From the NCBI GenBank assembly GCA_021787365.1, contig JAJYMB010000003.1:1-64000 (forward strand): a stretch of 64,000 nt of DNA, read 5' to 3'. Every line of letters begins with the position of its first letter. Position 1 is the first letter of the stretch. The stretch comes from Actinomycetes bacterium. GTDB taxonomy: Bacteria; Actinomycetota; Acidimicrobiia; Acidimicrobiales; Palsa-688. Both the position numbers and the translations under genes were made by a program. This document shows positions 52,457-62,075 of this stretch, in pieces. The notes under the pieces were generated by a model. That model was not told the origin of the DNA, searched no databases, and saw only the letters and a list, made by a program, of their open reading frames with translations.

Positions 52457-53209
52457 GTGACTTCGCCACTGGTACATCGTCCGCTCAGCGAGGAGGACTT
52501 GCAGTCCTACGACGAGCGAGGGTACCTGCTCTACAGGCACCAGCTGTTCGAAAGTAAACAGTTGGACGCCCTCGAGGCCATTTTCCAAGAGCACCGCGCC
52601 GCCGAGTCGCAAAAGAGAGGCGACGAGTTCGACACGCCGCACTTCGACGACGAGAGGCTCTTGGAGTTCCTCCTCGCGCCCTCGGTCCTCGACCTCGTCG
52701 AGTCCATCGTGGGCCCGAACATCGTGTTGTGGTCCAGCCACTTCATATGCAAAGACGCGCTGGTCGGACGGGCCACCCCCTGGCACGAGGACTCGGCGTA
52801 CTGGAGCGGGCGGCTCGAGCGCTACGACCGGATCGTCACCGTGTGGCTCGCCCTCGACGACGTGGACCGGGCCAATGGCTGCATGCAGGTCATACCCGGT
52901 TCTCACCTGGAGGGCGGGTTTTCTTCGTACCAGGATGTCGATGCCTCCGCCAACACCTTCCAAACAGAGATTGCCGGGGTCGACCTGTCAGAGGCGGTGG
53001 CATTGGAGCTCCGGCGAGGGGAGTGCTCGCTCCACGACGGGAGGATAAGGCACGGCGCCGAGGCCAACCGGAGCAACCGGCGCCGGCTCGGCTACACCAT
53101 GAGGTACCTGCCTGCGGAGGTGAAGGTACTACCCGAGAAAAACGTGGGCCACCGGCTCTGGCTGGCCCGTGGCCGGGCAGTGGCCGCGAACGAGTACCAA
53201 AACCTCTAG
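52457..53209 (+). CDS. Phytanoyl-CoA dioxygenase (PhyH)-family oxygenase, 250 aa
   Basis: Fe(II)/2-oxoglutarate dioxygenase: TPWHEDSAYW (HxD), VTVWLALDDVDRANGCMQVI, and LHDGRIRHGAEANRSNRRR (distal His and 2OG-binding Arg) are all present. Members hydroxylate small molecules. GTG 52457 after AAAGGGG. Odd in a sugar cluster; it may modify a glycan-linked lipid or amino sugar. 13 bases after the SIS gene, so part of the operon. Confidence 0.85.
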   Translation: MTSPLVHRPLSEEDLQSYDERGYLLYRHQLFESKQLDALEAIFQEHRAAESQKRGDEFDTPHFDDERLLEFLLAPSVLDLVESIVGPNIVLWSSHFICKDALVGRATPWHEDSAYWSGRLERYDRIVTVWLALDDVDRANGCMQVIPGSHLEGGFSSYQDVDASANTFQTEIAGVDLSEAVALELRRGECSLHDGRIRHGAEANRSNRRRLGYTMRYLPAEVKVLPEKNVGHRLWLARGRAVAANEYQNL

Positions 53210-53303
53210 CGGCCGGCGGGACTTTCGCCGGCCCCGGCGACGGGCACTCCGACGCGCCTTCGTAGAGTGGGCCGGCGGGGGCCGGCTGTGCCAGGATGGG
53301 GCC

Positions 53304-54056
53304 ATGAGCTCTCTCGCGCTGCAGATGTGGACCGTCCGCAAGAAGGCCGAGGTTGACCTCGCCGCCACCCTCCGGGAGGTGAAGGCGACCGGCCTCGGCG
53401 CCGTCGAGACGGTCCACGGGATGGGCGGGCTCTCCGGCAAGGAGATGCGCCAGCAACTGGAGGACGCGGGGCTCTCGGCCTGCAGCGCGCACGCCCGGTT
53501 GCCCGAGGGGGACCGGCGAGAGGACATGGAGCGCCTGTGCAGAGAAGTCGTCGACCTGGGCGCGCCTGCCCTCGTCGTGTCCTCGCTGCCCGAGGAGTAC
53601 TTCGCAGACGACGAGTCGGTGGCGCGCGCCGCCGAGAGGATGAACAAGGCCGCGCCGGTCGCGGCCAGTTACGGGCTCGAGCTCGGCTACCACAACCACT
53701 GGTGGGAGTTCGGGACCGACCTCGGCGGCCGGAGCGCTTACGAGGTCTTCGTGGAGCGGCTCGACCCGAGCATCGCACTGGAAGTCGACACCTATTGGGC
53801 TCAGGTCGCCGGCCCCGACGCGGCTCACCTCGTAGCCTCGCTCGGTCAGCGCGTCCACTACCTGCACGTGAAGGACGGCCCGATAGAGCGTGGCTCCCCC
53901 CAGTGCGCCGTCGGCCAAGGGCGGATGGACATCCCGAGCGTCCTCGCCGCCAACCCGGCCGTGCGCTGGGACATCATCGAGCTCGACGAGTTCGACGGCG
54001 AGATCTTCGACGCCGTGCGGGACAGCTTCGCCTACCTCGCCCCGCTGGCCCGATGA
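53304..54056 (+). CDS. Sugar phosphate isomerase/epimerase-like TIM-barrel protein, 250 aa
   Basis: Xylose-isomerase-like AP endonuclease 2 family: ALQMWTVRKKAEVDLAATL, LGYHNHWWEF (metal His), LEVDTYWAQVAG (Glu/Asp), and HYLHVKDGPIERG, ending IIELDEFDG with a metal acid. Acts on a ketose or inositol-like compound, often with Gfo/Idh partners. ATG 53304 after GGATGGGG. Its TGA overlaps the next gene's ATG as ATGA. Confidence 0.88.
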   Translation: MSSLALQMWTVRKKAEVDLAATLREVKATGLGAVETVHGMGGLSGKEMRQQLEDAGLSACSAHARLPEGDRREDMERLCREVVDLGAPALVVSSLPEEYFADDESVARAAERMNKAAPVAASYGLELGYHNHWWEFGTDLGGRSAYEVFVERLDPSIALEVDTYWAQVAGPDAAHLVASLGQRVHYLHVKDGPIERGSPQCAVGQGRMDIPSVLAANPAVRWDIIELDEFDGEIFDAVRDSFAYLAPLAR

Positions 54057-55159
54057 GCACCACCAGGGTCGGGGTCGTCGGCTGTGGGGTGATCAGCCGC
54101 GTCTACCAGAAGGTGGCACGAGAGTTTGCCGGCCTCGAGATCGTGGCCTGCAGCGACCTCGACCCCGCGGCAGCCAAGGCCTTTGCCGAGGCCGACCCGG
54201 CGGGCCGGACGCGGGTGCTCGAGTTGGAGGAGCTCCTCGACGACCCCGACGTGGACGTGGTGCTCAACCTCACGGTCCCGCTGGCCCACTGGTCGGTGAC
54301 CTCGGCCGCCCTCCGGGCCGGCAAGTCCGTCTACAGCGAGAAGCCCTTGGCCACGACGCGCGAACAGGGGGCCGAACTGGTGCGCCTCGCGGGCGAGCAG
54401 GGCGTCCGGCTCGGGTGCGCGCCTGACACCTTCTTGGGCGCCGGCCTGCAAACCTGCCGGCTGGCCATAGACGACGGGCTGATAGGCGAACCGATCGGAG
54501 CGGTCGCCCTTCTTGGTGGCCACGGCCCTGAGGAATGGCACCCCAACCCGGCGTTTTTTTACGAGGCAGGGGCCGGCCCGCTGTTCGACATCGGCCCGTA
54601 CTACTTGACGGCCACGGTGGCGCTGCTCGGCCCGATCGCCTCGGTTTCAGGCGTGGCCAGGATCTCGGCGGAGGAGCGCCGGGTGAGGGCCGGCGCCCGT
54701 GCGGGCGAGGTCCTGAAAGTGGCGACGCCCACCCACGTCACAGGGACATTGGAGCTCGTCTCGGGGATCCCGGTGACGTTGCTCACGAGCTTCGACGTGT
54801 GGGCCCACCACCTGCCCCGCTTCGAGATCTACGGGACGGAGGGCTCGTTGTCGGTGCCGGACCCCAACACCTTCGGCGGGCCGGTCGAAGCCTGGGACGC
54901 TACGAGCCGGAAGTGGCGGCCCCTCGAGCTCGTCAACTCCTACACCGAAAACAGCCGAGGGCTTGGCCTCGCCGACCTGGCCAGTGCCCGCTCCGCCGGC
55001 CGCGAGCACCGGGCCAGTGGCTCGCTCGCCTTCCACGTCCTCGACGCCATGGTGGCCTTGCTGGAGGCAGCCGAGGAGCGCTCCGTGGTGCGCCTCTCCA
55101 GCTCAGCCGGGCGTCCCGCGCCCCTCCGGCCCGGGCTGGCCCGCGGGGAGATCGACTGA
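54053..55159 (+). CDS. Gfo/Idh/MocA-family oxidoreductase, 368 aa
   Basis: Rossmann fold: VGVVGCGVISRVYQKVA, CSDLDPAAAKAFAE, and YSEKPLATTREQGAELVR with catalytic Lys. C-terminal part GPLFDIGPYYLTA (DxGxY active loop) and FEIYGTEGSLSVPDP. Uses NAD(P) on sugars or cyclitols. ATG overlaps the stop of the isomerase gene, so they act in the same pathway. Last gene of the GntR cluster. Confidence 0.88.
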   Translation: MSTTRVGVVGCGVISRVYQKVAREFAGLEIVACSDLDPAAAKAFAEADPAGRTRVLELEELLDDPDVDVVLNLTVPLAHWSVTSAALRAGKSVYSEKPLATTREQGAELVRLAGEQGVRLGCAPDTFLGAGLQTCRLAIDDGLIGEPIGAVALLGGHGPEEWHPNPAFFYEAGAGPLFDIGPYYLTATVALLGPIASVSGVARISAEERRVRAGARAGEVLKVATPTHVTGTLELVSGIPVTLLTSFDVWAHHLPRFEIYGTEGSLSVPDPNTFGGPVEAWDATSRKWRPLELVNSYTENSRGLGLADLASARSAGREHRASGSLAFHVLDAMVALLEAAEERSVVRLSSSAGRPAPLRPGLARGEID

Positions 55160-55178
55160 GGCCCGCCCGGGGATAGCG

Positions 55179-56540
55179 CTATTCCCAGGTGACGCTGAAG
55201 CAGCGGTCCCCGAGGCTGCCGGGCGACCAGCGGCCCCACTGGCCGTTCATGGCCCGGCGGGTCGCCTCGGTCCAGCCGATCACGTCCGCTCGGGCGGTCC
55301 GGCGCACCACTTGCAGCAGGCCGCCCTCGTAGACCTTGTAGCCGGTCCAGACACCGGGGTAGTCCTTGGTCGAGCCGGTTTCGGCGATAACCAGGGGGCC
55401 GTAGCTGTAGCGGCGGTTGCGATGGCGGTGGCCGCAGGAGAGGAGCGCCTGCGGCTTGGACCGCGCCAGGGCATCGAGCAATGCCCGGCTCTGGTCGAGG
55501 GGTAGCCCGGGCGGGTAAACGATGGGGTAGCGGTGCAGGTCGGGCGGATGGTGGAGGACAACCATGGCCGGGGTTGGCGCCTCTCCCGCCAGCGCGGCGA
55601 CCCGGCGGCCGGCGGAGGCCGGGAGATAGCCGCGGTGGTAGTGGCGGTCGGCGTGCACGGTGTTCACGAGGACCAGGCGCAGCCCCGGGACGTCGATAGC
55701 CCTCGGCCCCCAGGCGACCCGGACACCTCCTGCCTGGAGAACGGACCGCATGTCCACGTCGAGTGCGTTGTCGTGGTTGCCGAGCACTGCCTCCACCGGG
55801 ACGGGGCTCTCGGCCAGGAGCCGGGCGGCTGCCATCAGTTCGGCAGAAGTCGCGAGCCGGGTGAGGTCCCCTTTGGCCAGGGCCAGCTGAGCGCCCCAGC
55901 CGTCCGCTTCGGCGAGGGCGGCTTCGAGGGCGCGCACCGGGTAGGAGGCCGCGCCGGGTTGGTAGCCGCTGCGGTCCCAGATCCGGCCCCAAACCCCGAA
56001 GTGCTTTTCACCGATGTGCAGGTCGGTGACCGCGGCCAGCCGGGACAGGAGCCGCCCGCCCGGGCAGTGCAATGTCGTGACCCGCCCGGCCAGGAACGCC
56101 GGCACCCCTTCCGCGCTCGCTACGACGTCGTAGCTGGTGCCGGGGGAGAGCCCCTCCACGAGCACAGAACCCGGCCCCGCCGGCCACGCCGGGTCGAGCA
56201 CCCTGGAGCCGCTCACCCGCGACAAGCCCACCCGGACGACCGCCGCGCGCGTTCGGGCGACCCGGCCCGACTTTCCCCCGCTCTTCGGGGAAAGCTTCGC
56301 GCCGGCGTCGTCGTCGGGTTCGCCGCTCGTGAAGGTGGGGGCACCCCTCCACCTGTAGACGCTGAGCAGGATCGTGGCCTGGGGCGAGGGCGCGGGGTGG
56401 GCGACGGCGTCACCCACTTCGACCCGCAGGCCAGCCGGGGGAGAACCTCGCCATGTCAACTGCACCGAGGTGTCGTCGACGGCAAAGACGCTGACCGGCC
56501 ACGCCGAGTTGACCCTGCCGGCGGGGGACCACTGCGGCAC
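55179..56540 (-). CDS. Metallophosphoesterase with N-terminal beta domain, 453 aa
   Basis: Calcineurin-like phosphoesterase motifs in order: VTDLHIGE (DxH), LAKGDLT (GD), LGNHDNALD (GNHD), VVLHHPPDLH and LLSCGHRHRN (GHxH). Residues 1-160 form an Ig/fibronectin-like beta region found in purple-acid-phosphatase-like proteins. No clear signal peptide in this frame. ATG or GTG near 56540 has no strong ribosome site, so the N-terminus is uncertain. Substrate unknown. Confidence 0.85.
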   Translation of the reverse strand: MPQWSPAGRVNSAWPVSVFAVDDTSVQLTWRGSPPAGLRVEVGDAVAHPAPSPQATILLSVYRWRGAPTFTSGEPDDDAGAKLSPKSGGKSGRVARTRAAVVRVGLSRVSGSRVLDPAWPAGPGSVLVEGLSPGTSYDVVASAEGVPAFLAGRVTTLHCPGGRLLSRLAAVTDLHIGEKHFGVWGRIWDRSGYQPGAASYPVRALEAALAEADGWGAQLALAKGDLTRLATSAELMAAARLLAESPVPVEAVLGNHDNALDVDMRSVLQAGGVRVAWGPRAIDVPGLRLVLVNTVHADRHYHRGYLPASAGRRVAALAGEAPTPAMVVLHHPPDLHRYPIVYPPGLPLDQSRALLDALARSKPQALLSCGHRHRNRRYSYGPLVIAETGSTKDYPGVWTGYKVYEGGLLQVVRRTARADVIGWTEATRRAMNGQWGRWSPGSLGDRCFSVTWE

Positions 56541-56627
56541 CGAGACCCGGGTCTGCCCTCGGCGCGTAGGCGTCGAGGGCCTGACCGCCAGACCAGTCTG
56601 CCCGACCAGGCGAAAACCCCCTCGACC

Positions 56628-59210
56628 TCAGGCGCCGGCGAGCGCGGCCAGCGCCCTGCCGACCGCCTCCCCGAGATGTGGGCCCATGGTCTTGGCGAAA
56701 GCCAGGTTGACCTGGAGCCGCTCCCGGGACTGGGCGACCCGGAGCCCTCCCCTCGGGACGGGGTGGGCGTCCAGCCAGGAAATCGCCCTCCGGACACCCT
56801 CTTCGCCGGCCGCCGCCAGGGAGGGGAGGGCTTCCAGCGCTCGCGGGAGAGCGACTTTCGGCCAGCGGGCGAGCGCGTCCTCCCAGTGTTCCTCGAGCGC
56901 CTCCCACGCCAGGTGGGAGCCCTCGCGCCGTGCGAGCACGCCCATCACGAGGAAGGGGGCGTCCTGGGTCCTCACTTCGCCCGAAAAGGCCAGGTCGAGC
57001 GAGCGCCTGAGGAGCGCCTCGTCGGCGAAGCCGGCCAGGGCCTGCAGGTAGCGGATCTCGTCCTGGGGGGTGGTCGCGTCCTTGTAGCGGGCGTACAGAA
57101 GTTCCCACTCGGCCTCGGCTCCGCCGGCCGCGACCACCTGCGCCACCGCTGTGGCGACGTCCGGTGGGAGCGGCGCCTGGCCGCTGCTTGCGGCCTCGAG
57201 GCGGTGGAGCGCCTCGGCCCGTACGTCTTTGTCGTTGCCCACGGTGCCGAGCAGCGTTACCAGACGAGAGCGGAGGCGGGCGAGGCGGGGGACCTCTTCT
57301 CCGTTGCGGGGTTCCCAGCCCATTTCGGCAAAGAGCTCCCTCCCGAGCCTCCGAGCCAGCTCTTGCACGTCGCCCCGGACCGGTAGTGGGCACACCAGGT
57401 CGAGCAGGCCGAGCCCGTTTTGGACGGCCCACCAGACGTCTGGGTCGTGGTCGGCCCGCAGGCGCCGCCAGAGCTCGAGAGAGGCCTCCAGGGGGACCAG
57501 GCCGGCGACTGTGGCGGACCAGGTGTCCCCGACGAGGCTCAGACGCTCCCGGGGCTCGAGGACGCTCAGGTTGTCGAACAGCCGCTCACGCAGCTCGTCG
57601 CTGTACCGGCTCCGGTAGACGCCCCAGGCACCGTCGTTTACGAGCACCCAGGTGGGCTCGCCTTCCAGGGCGACGCGCGCTTCGGGCTGGTCGAGCAGGA
57701 GCTGCTGGCGCTTCTGGCCGGCGCTCGTCCCATAGCGGAGCGTGACGGGCACGCCCCAGCGCTCGCTCGCCCCTTCGCCGCCGTCTAGGAGGAACCTCTG
57801 CTGGGAGATAGACAGCTCGGCCGGCCCAGCCAGGGCCACGGACACGACCGGGTGCCCAGCCTGGTTGACCCAGGAGCCCATCGTCGCCCTCACGGGCTCG
57901 CCCGAGGCGGCCTCGAGGGCGTCCCAGAGGTCGGTCGTGGCGGTGTTGGCGAACTGGTGCTGTTCCAGGTACAGGTGCAGGCCCTTGCGGAAGGTCTCCT
58001 CGCCCAGGTAGCGCTCGATCATGCGGAGCACCGAACAGCCCTTGTCATAGGTGATCGTGTCGAACATGTCTTCGGCTTCCTCGGGGCGCCCCACCGGGTA
58101 CTCGATGGCCCGGGTCGCTCGCAGGCTGTCTGTGGCGAGCGCCGACAGGCGGTCGACGCCGAAGTTGGTCCAGATCTCCCAACGGGGCTCGAAGCGGTCC
58201 GTGGCGAGGAGCTCCATAAACGTGGCGAACGCCTCGTTCAGCCAGATCCCCTCCCACCAGCGCATGGTCACGAGGTCGCCGAACCACATGTGCGCGGTCT
58301 CGTGCGATATGACCGACACGACCCGCTGTTTTTCCACCTGGGCGCTTTCCTCGGGCACGAGGAGGGCCGTTTCCCGGTAGGTCACGAGGCCGAGGTTTTC
58401 CATGGCGCCGGCGGCGAAGTCGGGGATGGCGATGTGGTCGAGCTTGTCGGCTGGGTAGGGCGCAGAGAAGTACTCGCTCAGGAAGGAAAGGGCGTGGGCG
58501 GCGGCGCGTTGGGCGAGGCCGGTGAGCGCCCCCCGTCCGGGGACGTGGGCGATGCGGAGGGGGACCCCGTCCACGAGCTCTGCGCTTGTCAGTTCGAACG
58601 GGCCTATGGCGACCGCCACGAGGTAGGTCGACATCTTGATCGTGTCGGCGAAGCGGGTGCGGCGCTTGCCGTGGGCGAGAGGCTCGCTCGCCAGTTCCTT
58701 CGCGTTGGACAGCACGGTGAGGCCTTCGTCGGCGACCACCGATATGGAAAAGGTCGCTTTCAGGTCGGGCTCGTCCCAGCAGGGGAAGGCCCGGCGGGCG
58801 TCGGTGGACTCGAACTGCGTGACCGCTATCCACGCCTCCGTCCCGTCCTTTGCCTTGAACTTGCTCCGGTAGAAGCCACGCAGCAGGTCGTTGAGCTTCC
58901 CGGAGAAGCGGAGGTAAAGCTGGGCGGTCCCGGGTGCCAGTTTGTTTTCGAGGCGGAGGACGGCCTGCTCCTCCTCGGGTAGGTAGGAGACGGTGGCGCC
59001 GGCTGCCTGGCCCCCCGGGGCTACGACGCGTGCCTCGCTTATCCCCAGGTCGGCCGCGTTGAGCACGACCTCAGAGGTTGGCTTCCTCACTTCGAGGTCG
59101 ACCGTCACCTCGCCCGTGAAGGCGGCTTGGGCGAAATCGGGCTCCAGGGTGAGGGAGTAATGCTGGGGAAGGACGTCCCTCGGTAGGCGGTAAGGCACGC
59201 GCTCGTTCAC
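56628..59210 (-). CDS. pepN: Aminopeptidase N, M1 family, 860 aa
   Basis: Zinc metallopeptidase removing N-terminal residues. GAMEN at 268-272, zinc site HETAH 303-307 and E326 in WLNEAFATF. N-terminal beta domain begins YRLPRDVLPQHYSLTLEPDF; C-terminal ERAP1_C-like helical domain is complete. Length matches actinobacterial PepN (about 850). GTG 59208-59210 chosen before the conserved start; GTG 59217-59219 adds three residues. Divergent from the LigD-like gene. Confidence 0.92.
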   Translation of the reverse strand: MNERVPYRLPRDVLPQHYSLTLEPDFAQAAFTGEVTVDLEVRKPTSEVVLNAADLGISEARVVAPGGQAAGATVSYLPEEEQAVLRLENKLAPGTAQLYLRFSGKLNDLLRGFYRSKFKAKDGTEAWIAVTQFESTDARRAFPCWDEPDLKATFSISVVADEGLTVLSNAKELASEPLAHGKRRTRFADTIKMSTYLVAVAIGPFELTSAELVDGVPLRIAHVPGRGALTGLAQRAAAHALSFLSEYFSAPYPADKLDHIAIPDFAAGAMENLGLVTYRETALLVPEESAQVEKQRVVSVISHETAHMWFGDLVTMRWWEGIWLNEAFATFMELLATDRFEPRWEIWTNFGVDRLSALATDSLRATRAIEYPVGRPEEAEDMFDTITYDKGCSVLRMIERYLGEETFRKGLHLYLEQHQFANTATTDLWDALEAASGEPVRATMGSWVNQAGHPVVSVALAGPAELSISQQRFLLDGGEGASERWGVPVTLRYGTSAGQKRQQLLLDQPEARVALEGEPTWVLVNDGAWGVYRSRYSDELRERLFDNLSVLEPRERLSLVGDTWSATVAGLVPLEASLELWRRLRADHDPDVWWAVQNGLGLLDLVCPLPVRGDVQELARRLGRELFAEMGWEPRNGEEVPRLARLRSRLVTLLGTVGNDKDVRAEALHRLEAASSGQAPLPPDVATAVAQVVAAGGAEAEWELLYARYKDATTPQDEIRYLQALAGFADEALLRRSLDLAFSGEVRTQDAPFLVMGVLARREGSHLAWEALEEHWEDALARWPKVALPRALEALPSLAAAGEEGVRRAISWLDAHPVPRGGLRVAQSRERLQVNLAFAKTMGPHLGEAVGRALAALAGA

Positions 59211-59300
59211 GCTGGTCACCCTAGGGTAAACCCGCTGCTCATGCGGCGAGCTGAGACGGGGGTACGCCGCCTGACGCCGCCTCGGGGGTACGGTCGGCGA

Positions 59301-61025
59301 GTGGACGCCGCCTCGTCGTCCGGGGCTGCCGGCGCTGGCCCGCTCGCGACCTACCGGGCCAAGCGGGACTTTATGAAGACACCGGAGCCTGCCGGCGAAC
59401 TGGACGGTCCGGACGAGGTGGGCCGCTCGGGCACGGCCGAGGTCGCGGAGGGCAGTGCCGGCAGGCGTTTGGAGAGTGCCGAGGCCGCCCTCCGCTTCGT
59501 GGTCCAGCGCCACCGCGCCCGCCGGCTGCACTACGACTTGCGCTTGGAGATGGACGGGGTGCTGGCGAGCTGGGCCGTGCCCAAGGGGCCGACCCTGGAC
59601 CCGAGCGTCCGGCGGGCTGCGTTCCACGTGGAGGACCACCCGCTCGAGTACTTCGACTTCGAGGGCGTGATCCCCAAAGGCGAGTACGGGGGCGGTGATG
59701 TCATCGTCTGGGACGAGGGGACCTGGTCACCAGACGAGGCCGGTGACCCTCCCGACCCCGGGCGGGCCGTACGCGAGGGCGAGCTCCACTTCGACCTCCG
59801 GGGGCACAAGTTGCGCGGGCGGTTCGTGCTGGTCCGGGCCCGCGCCGGCGCTCGCGGGGCCGGCTCCGAGAGGGAGCAGTGGCTCCTGCTGCACAAGCAC
59901 GACGAGCATGCCGTCCCCGGTTGGGACCCGGAGGACTACCCCCGTTCGGTGCTTTCCGGGCGCACCAACGAAGAGGTGAAGGCCGACCCGGACCGCCTCT
60001 GGAGGTCATCTCTCCCGCCGGCGGAGGCCGCGGTCGACTTGCGGGGGCCGGCGCCGGCCGCCCCGGTGCCGCCGGCCGGGCCGACTGCCGACGAACTGGC
60101 CGCGCTCGATGCTCTCGGGGCGGCGGGCACGTGGCACCTCTTCGGACGCGAGCTCCGGGTCACCAACCTCGACAAGGTCCTCTTCCCGCCTCGGCCGGGA
60201 GAGGGGGCCGTGACCAAGCGCGACCTGCTGCGCTATACGGCCCAGATTGCCCCGGTCGCCACGCCCTACTTGGCGGGTCGGGCGCTCAACATGCACCGCT
60301 TCCCAGGTGGGGCAGGCACGGCAGGGTTCTGGCACAAACAGCTCCCCTCGCACGCCCCCGACTGGCTGCCCCGGTGGCACAACCCCGATGCCGGCGCCGG
60401 CGACACGACCACGTACCTCGTAGTCGACGAGCCGGCGGCCCTCGTCTGGGCGGCCAACTTCGGTGCCCTCGAGTGGCATGCCTGGACCTCCAGGACCGGT
60501 CACCCCGACCTGCCCACGTACGTGCTCATCGACTTGGACCCGGGGGAAAAGACCAGCTGGGAGGATCTCCTCGTACTGGCCCGGCTGCACGGGACGGCGC
60601 TCGAGCACCTGGGCGTTTCGGGCCAACCCAAACTGACCGGCGGGCGCGGTATCCACATATGGGTCCCCGTCAGCCCGGGACCGTCCTTTGCCGAGACCCG
60701 GGCGTGGGCTGAGTCCCTCTCGCGGGCGATCGGTGCCGTGGTACCAGACTTGGTGAGCTGGAAGTGGCAGGTAGGGGAGAGGAGCGGGCTGGCGCGCCTC
60801 GACTACACCCAGAACGCCCTCAACAAGACCCTCGTCGCCCCCTACAGCCCCCGGGCGGCGGCCGGCGCGCCCGTTTCTGCGCCGATCGAGTGGGCCGAAC
60901 TGGACGACCCCACGCTCGTGCCCGACAAGTTCACGGTCCGCAGCATGCCGGCACGCATCGCAGAGAAGGGCGACCTCTTTCTCTCCGTGCTCACAGGCGC
61001 CCAGCAACTCCCTCGGCTGCGCTGA
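59301..61025 (+). CDS. LigD-like protein with 3'-phosphoesterase and polymerase domains, no ligase domain, 574 aa
   Basis: Phosphoesterase domain at about 60-230 (RFVVQRHRARRLHYDLRLEM, HVEDHPLEYFDFEG, GEYGGGDVIVWDEG). Polymerase/primase domain at about 300-574: VTNLDKVLFPP, LNMHRFPGG, YVLIDLDPGEK near 405 (catalytic DLD) and GGRGIHIWVPV. These domains work in NHEJ with Ku; the ATP ligase domain is absent, so a separate ligase is needed. GTG 59301 is preferred start. Confidence 0.9.
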   Translation: MDAASSSGAAGAGPLATYRAKRDFMKTPEPAGELDGPDEVGRSGTAEVAEGSAGRRLESAEAALRFVVQRHRARRLHYDLRLEMDGVLASWAVPKGPTLDPSVRRAAFHVEDHPLEYFDFEGVIPKGEYGGGDVIVWDEGTWSPDEAGDPPDPGRAVREGELHFDLRGHKLRGRFVLVRARAGARGAGSEREQWLLLHKHDEHAVPGWDPEDYPRSVLSGRTNEEVKADPDRLWRSSLPPAEAAVDLRGPAPAAPVPPAGPTADELAALDALGAAGTWHLFGRELRVTNLDKVLFPPRPGEGAVTKRDLLRYTAQIAPVATPYLAGRALNMHRFPGGAGTAGFWHKQLPSHAPDWLPRWHNPDAGAGDTTTYLVVDEPAALVWAANFGALEWHAWTSRTGHPDLPTYVLIDLDPGEKTSWEDLLVLARLHGTALEHLGVSGQPKLTGGRGIHIWVPVSPGPSFAETRAWAESLSRAIGAVVPDLVSWKWQVGERSGLARLDYTQNALNKTLVAPYSPRAAAGAPVSAPIEWAELDDPTLVPDKFTVRSMPARIAEKGDLFLSVLTGAQQLPRLR

Positions 61026-61281
61026 GCGCGCGTTCTCGGTGCGATCTGTCTTTCTCGGTGCGCCATGCCGCGCCGTAGCGACGCTGGCTGCACCAAGAAA
61101 TAGAAACTGCACCCGGATGGGCCGCCAAGAGACCTTCTCGGCGCGCCAGACGTCGCCGCGAATTTTCTCGGCGCGCTGGGCGTCGTGCGAAGTCGTGCGA
61201 CGAGCCCAAAACTCGCTTATAAGGTCCAGTCCCGCCCACGGTGGCCCCCAGGCTGGGCCTGGGCCGACCCGCCGGCGCCGG
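61026..61281. repeat. Gap with four scattered TTCTCGG(T/C)GCG repeats
   Basis: Copies at 61033-61043, 61052-61062, 61135-61145 and 61165-61175, spaced 19, 83 and 30 bases. All on the + strand, none in a coding frame I can support. May be protein-binding sites or traces of duplication after the LigD-like gene. Confidence 0.5.
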
Positions 61282-61986
61282 CTAGCTTTCTCCGTCCTCG
61301 GGCGGGGGTAGGTAGTCGAGGGCGAGATCGGCCAGGCGCACGAGGGTCGAAGCCACCCAGGTGCCGAGGGCGTTCAGGGTGGCCTCGGTGGCCGACGAGA
61401 GCTGGCGAGTGGCGCCGGAACGAGGAGAAAGGGCATCACCTGCGACGACCCTTGCGCCGGGCCAGTTCGGCAGCACAACTGTTCCCGCACCAGAGGCCTC
61501 GGTGCCGCCAGGCGCCGGCAGCCGGTAGGCACCTTCGTAGACGACCTCGACGGCCAGCTCGGGCGGCGCCCCCTCTTCGTCGGAGGTCTCTTCAACGACC
61601 GGGGAGCTGCGGGTCAGGCGGTCGCCCCCCACCTCGGGGCTCTCCTCGGGGAGCACGGCGAGCAACGTCGCCAGCGCGGGGCGTGTCGCCAGCCTCTGCA
61701 CCCGGAACACGATCTCGATGCCGATCTCGGGCATCTCGTCCACCTCTTCGCCCATGGTCAGGCTCCGCCAGGCCGACTGGCTCCAGGTTTGCCAGTCGAG
61801 CGAGAGGTTGGCGCTTACCCTCGGCGGGTCGCCGTCGCCTGGTAGGTTGACCGACGTCTCCCACACGAGCTCGCCGGTGTAGAGGTCGTAAACGAGCCGG
61901 TCTTCGTCCTGCGCGCGCTCCAAGAGGTTTTCTTCGAGGGCGGCCCGGAGCGCTCCCACCGTGTCGAGGAACAAATGGTCCAACAT
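61282..61986 (-). CDS. Hypothetical acidic protein, 234 aa
   Basis: Begins MLDHLFLDTVGALRAALEEN; contains LVYDLYTGELVWETSVNLPG and ALDYLPPPEDGES at the end. Mixed alpha/beta, strongly acidic, no signal peptide, no membrane segment and no motif I recognise. ATG 61984-61986 with GGAAG nine bases upstream. Codon bias is strong, so it is very likely a real gene. Divergent from ychF. Confidence 0.7.
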   Translation of the reverse strand: MLDHLFLDTVGALRAALEENLLERAQDEDRLVYDLYTGELVWETSVNLPGDGDPPRVSANLSLDWQTWSQSAWRSLTMGEEVDEMPEIGIEIVFRVQRLATRPALATLLAVLPEESPEVGGDRLTRSSPVVEETSDEEGAPPELAVEVVYEGAYRLPAPGGTEASGAGTVVLPNWPGARVVAGDALSPRSGATRQLSSATEATLNALGTWVASTLVRLADLALDYLPPPEDGES

Positions 61987-62075
61987 CTCTAGCTTCCGAC
62001 CACCACTTCGAGCGTACCTCAGGGGGGCGGCGTCGCCCGATCGGGTGCCGGCAGTATGCCGGTACCCTCGCGCGT

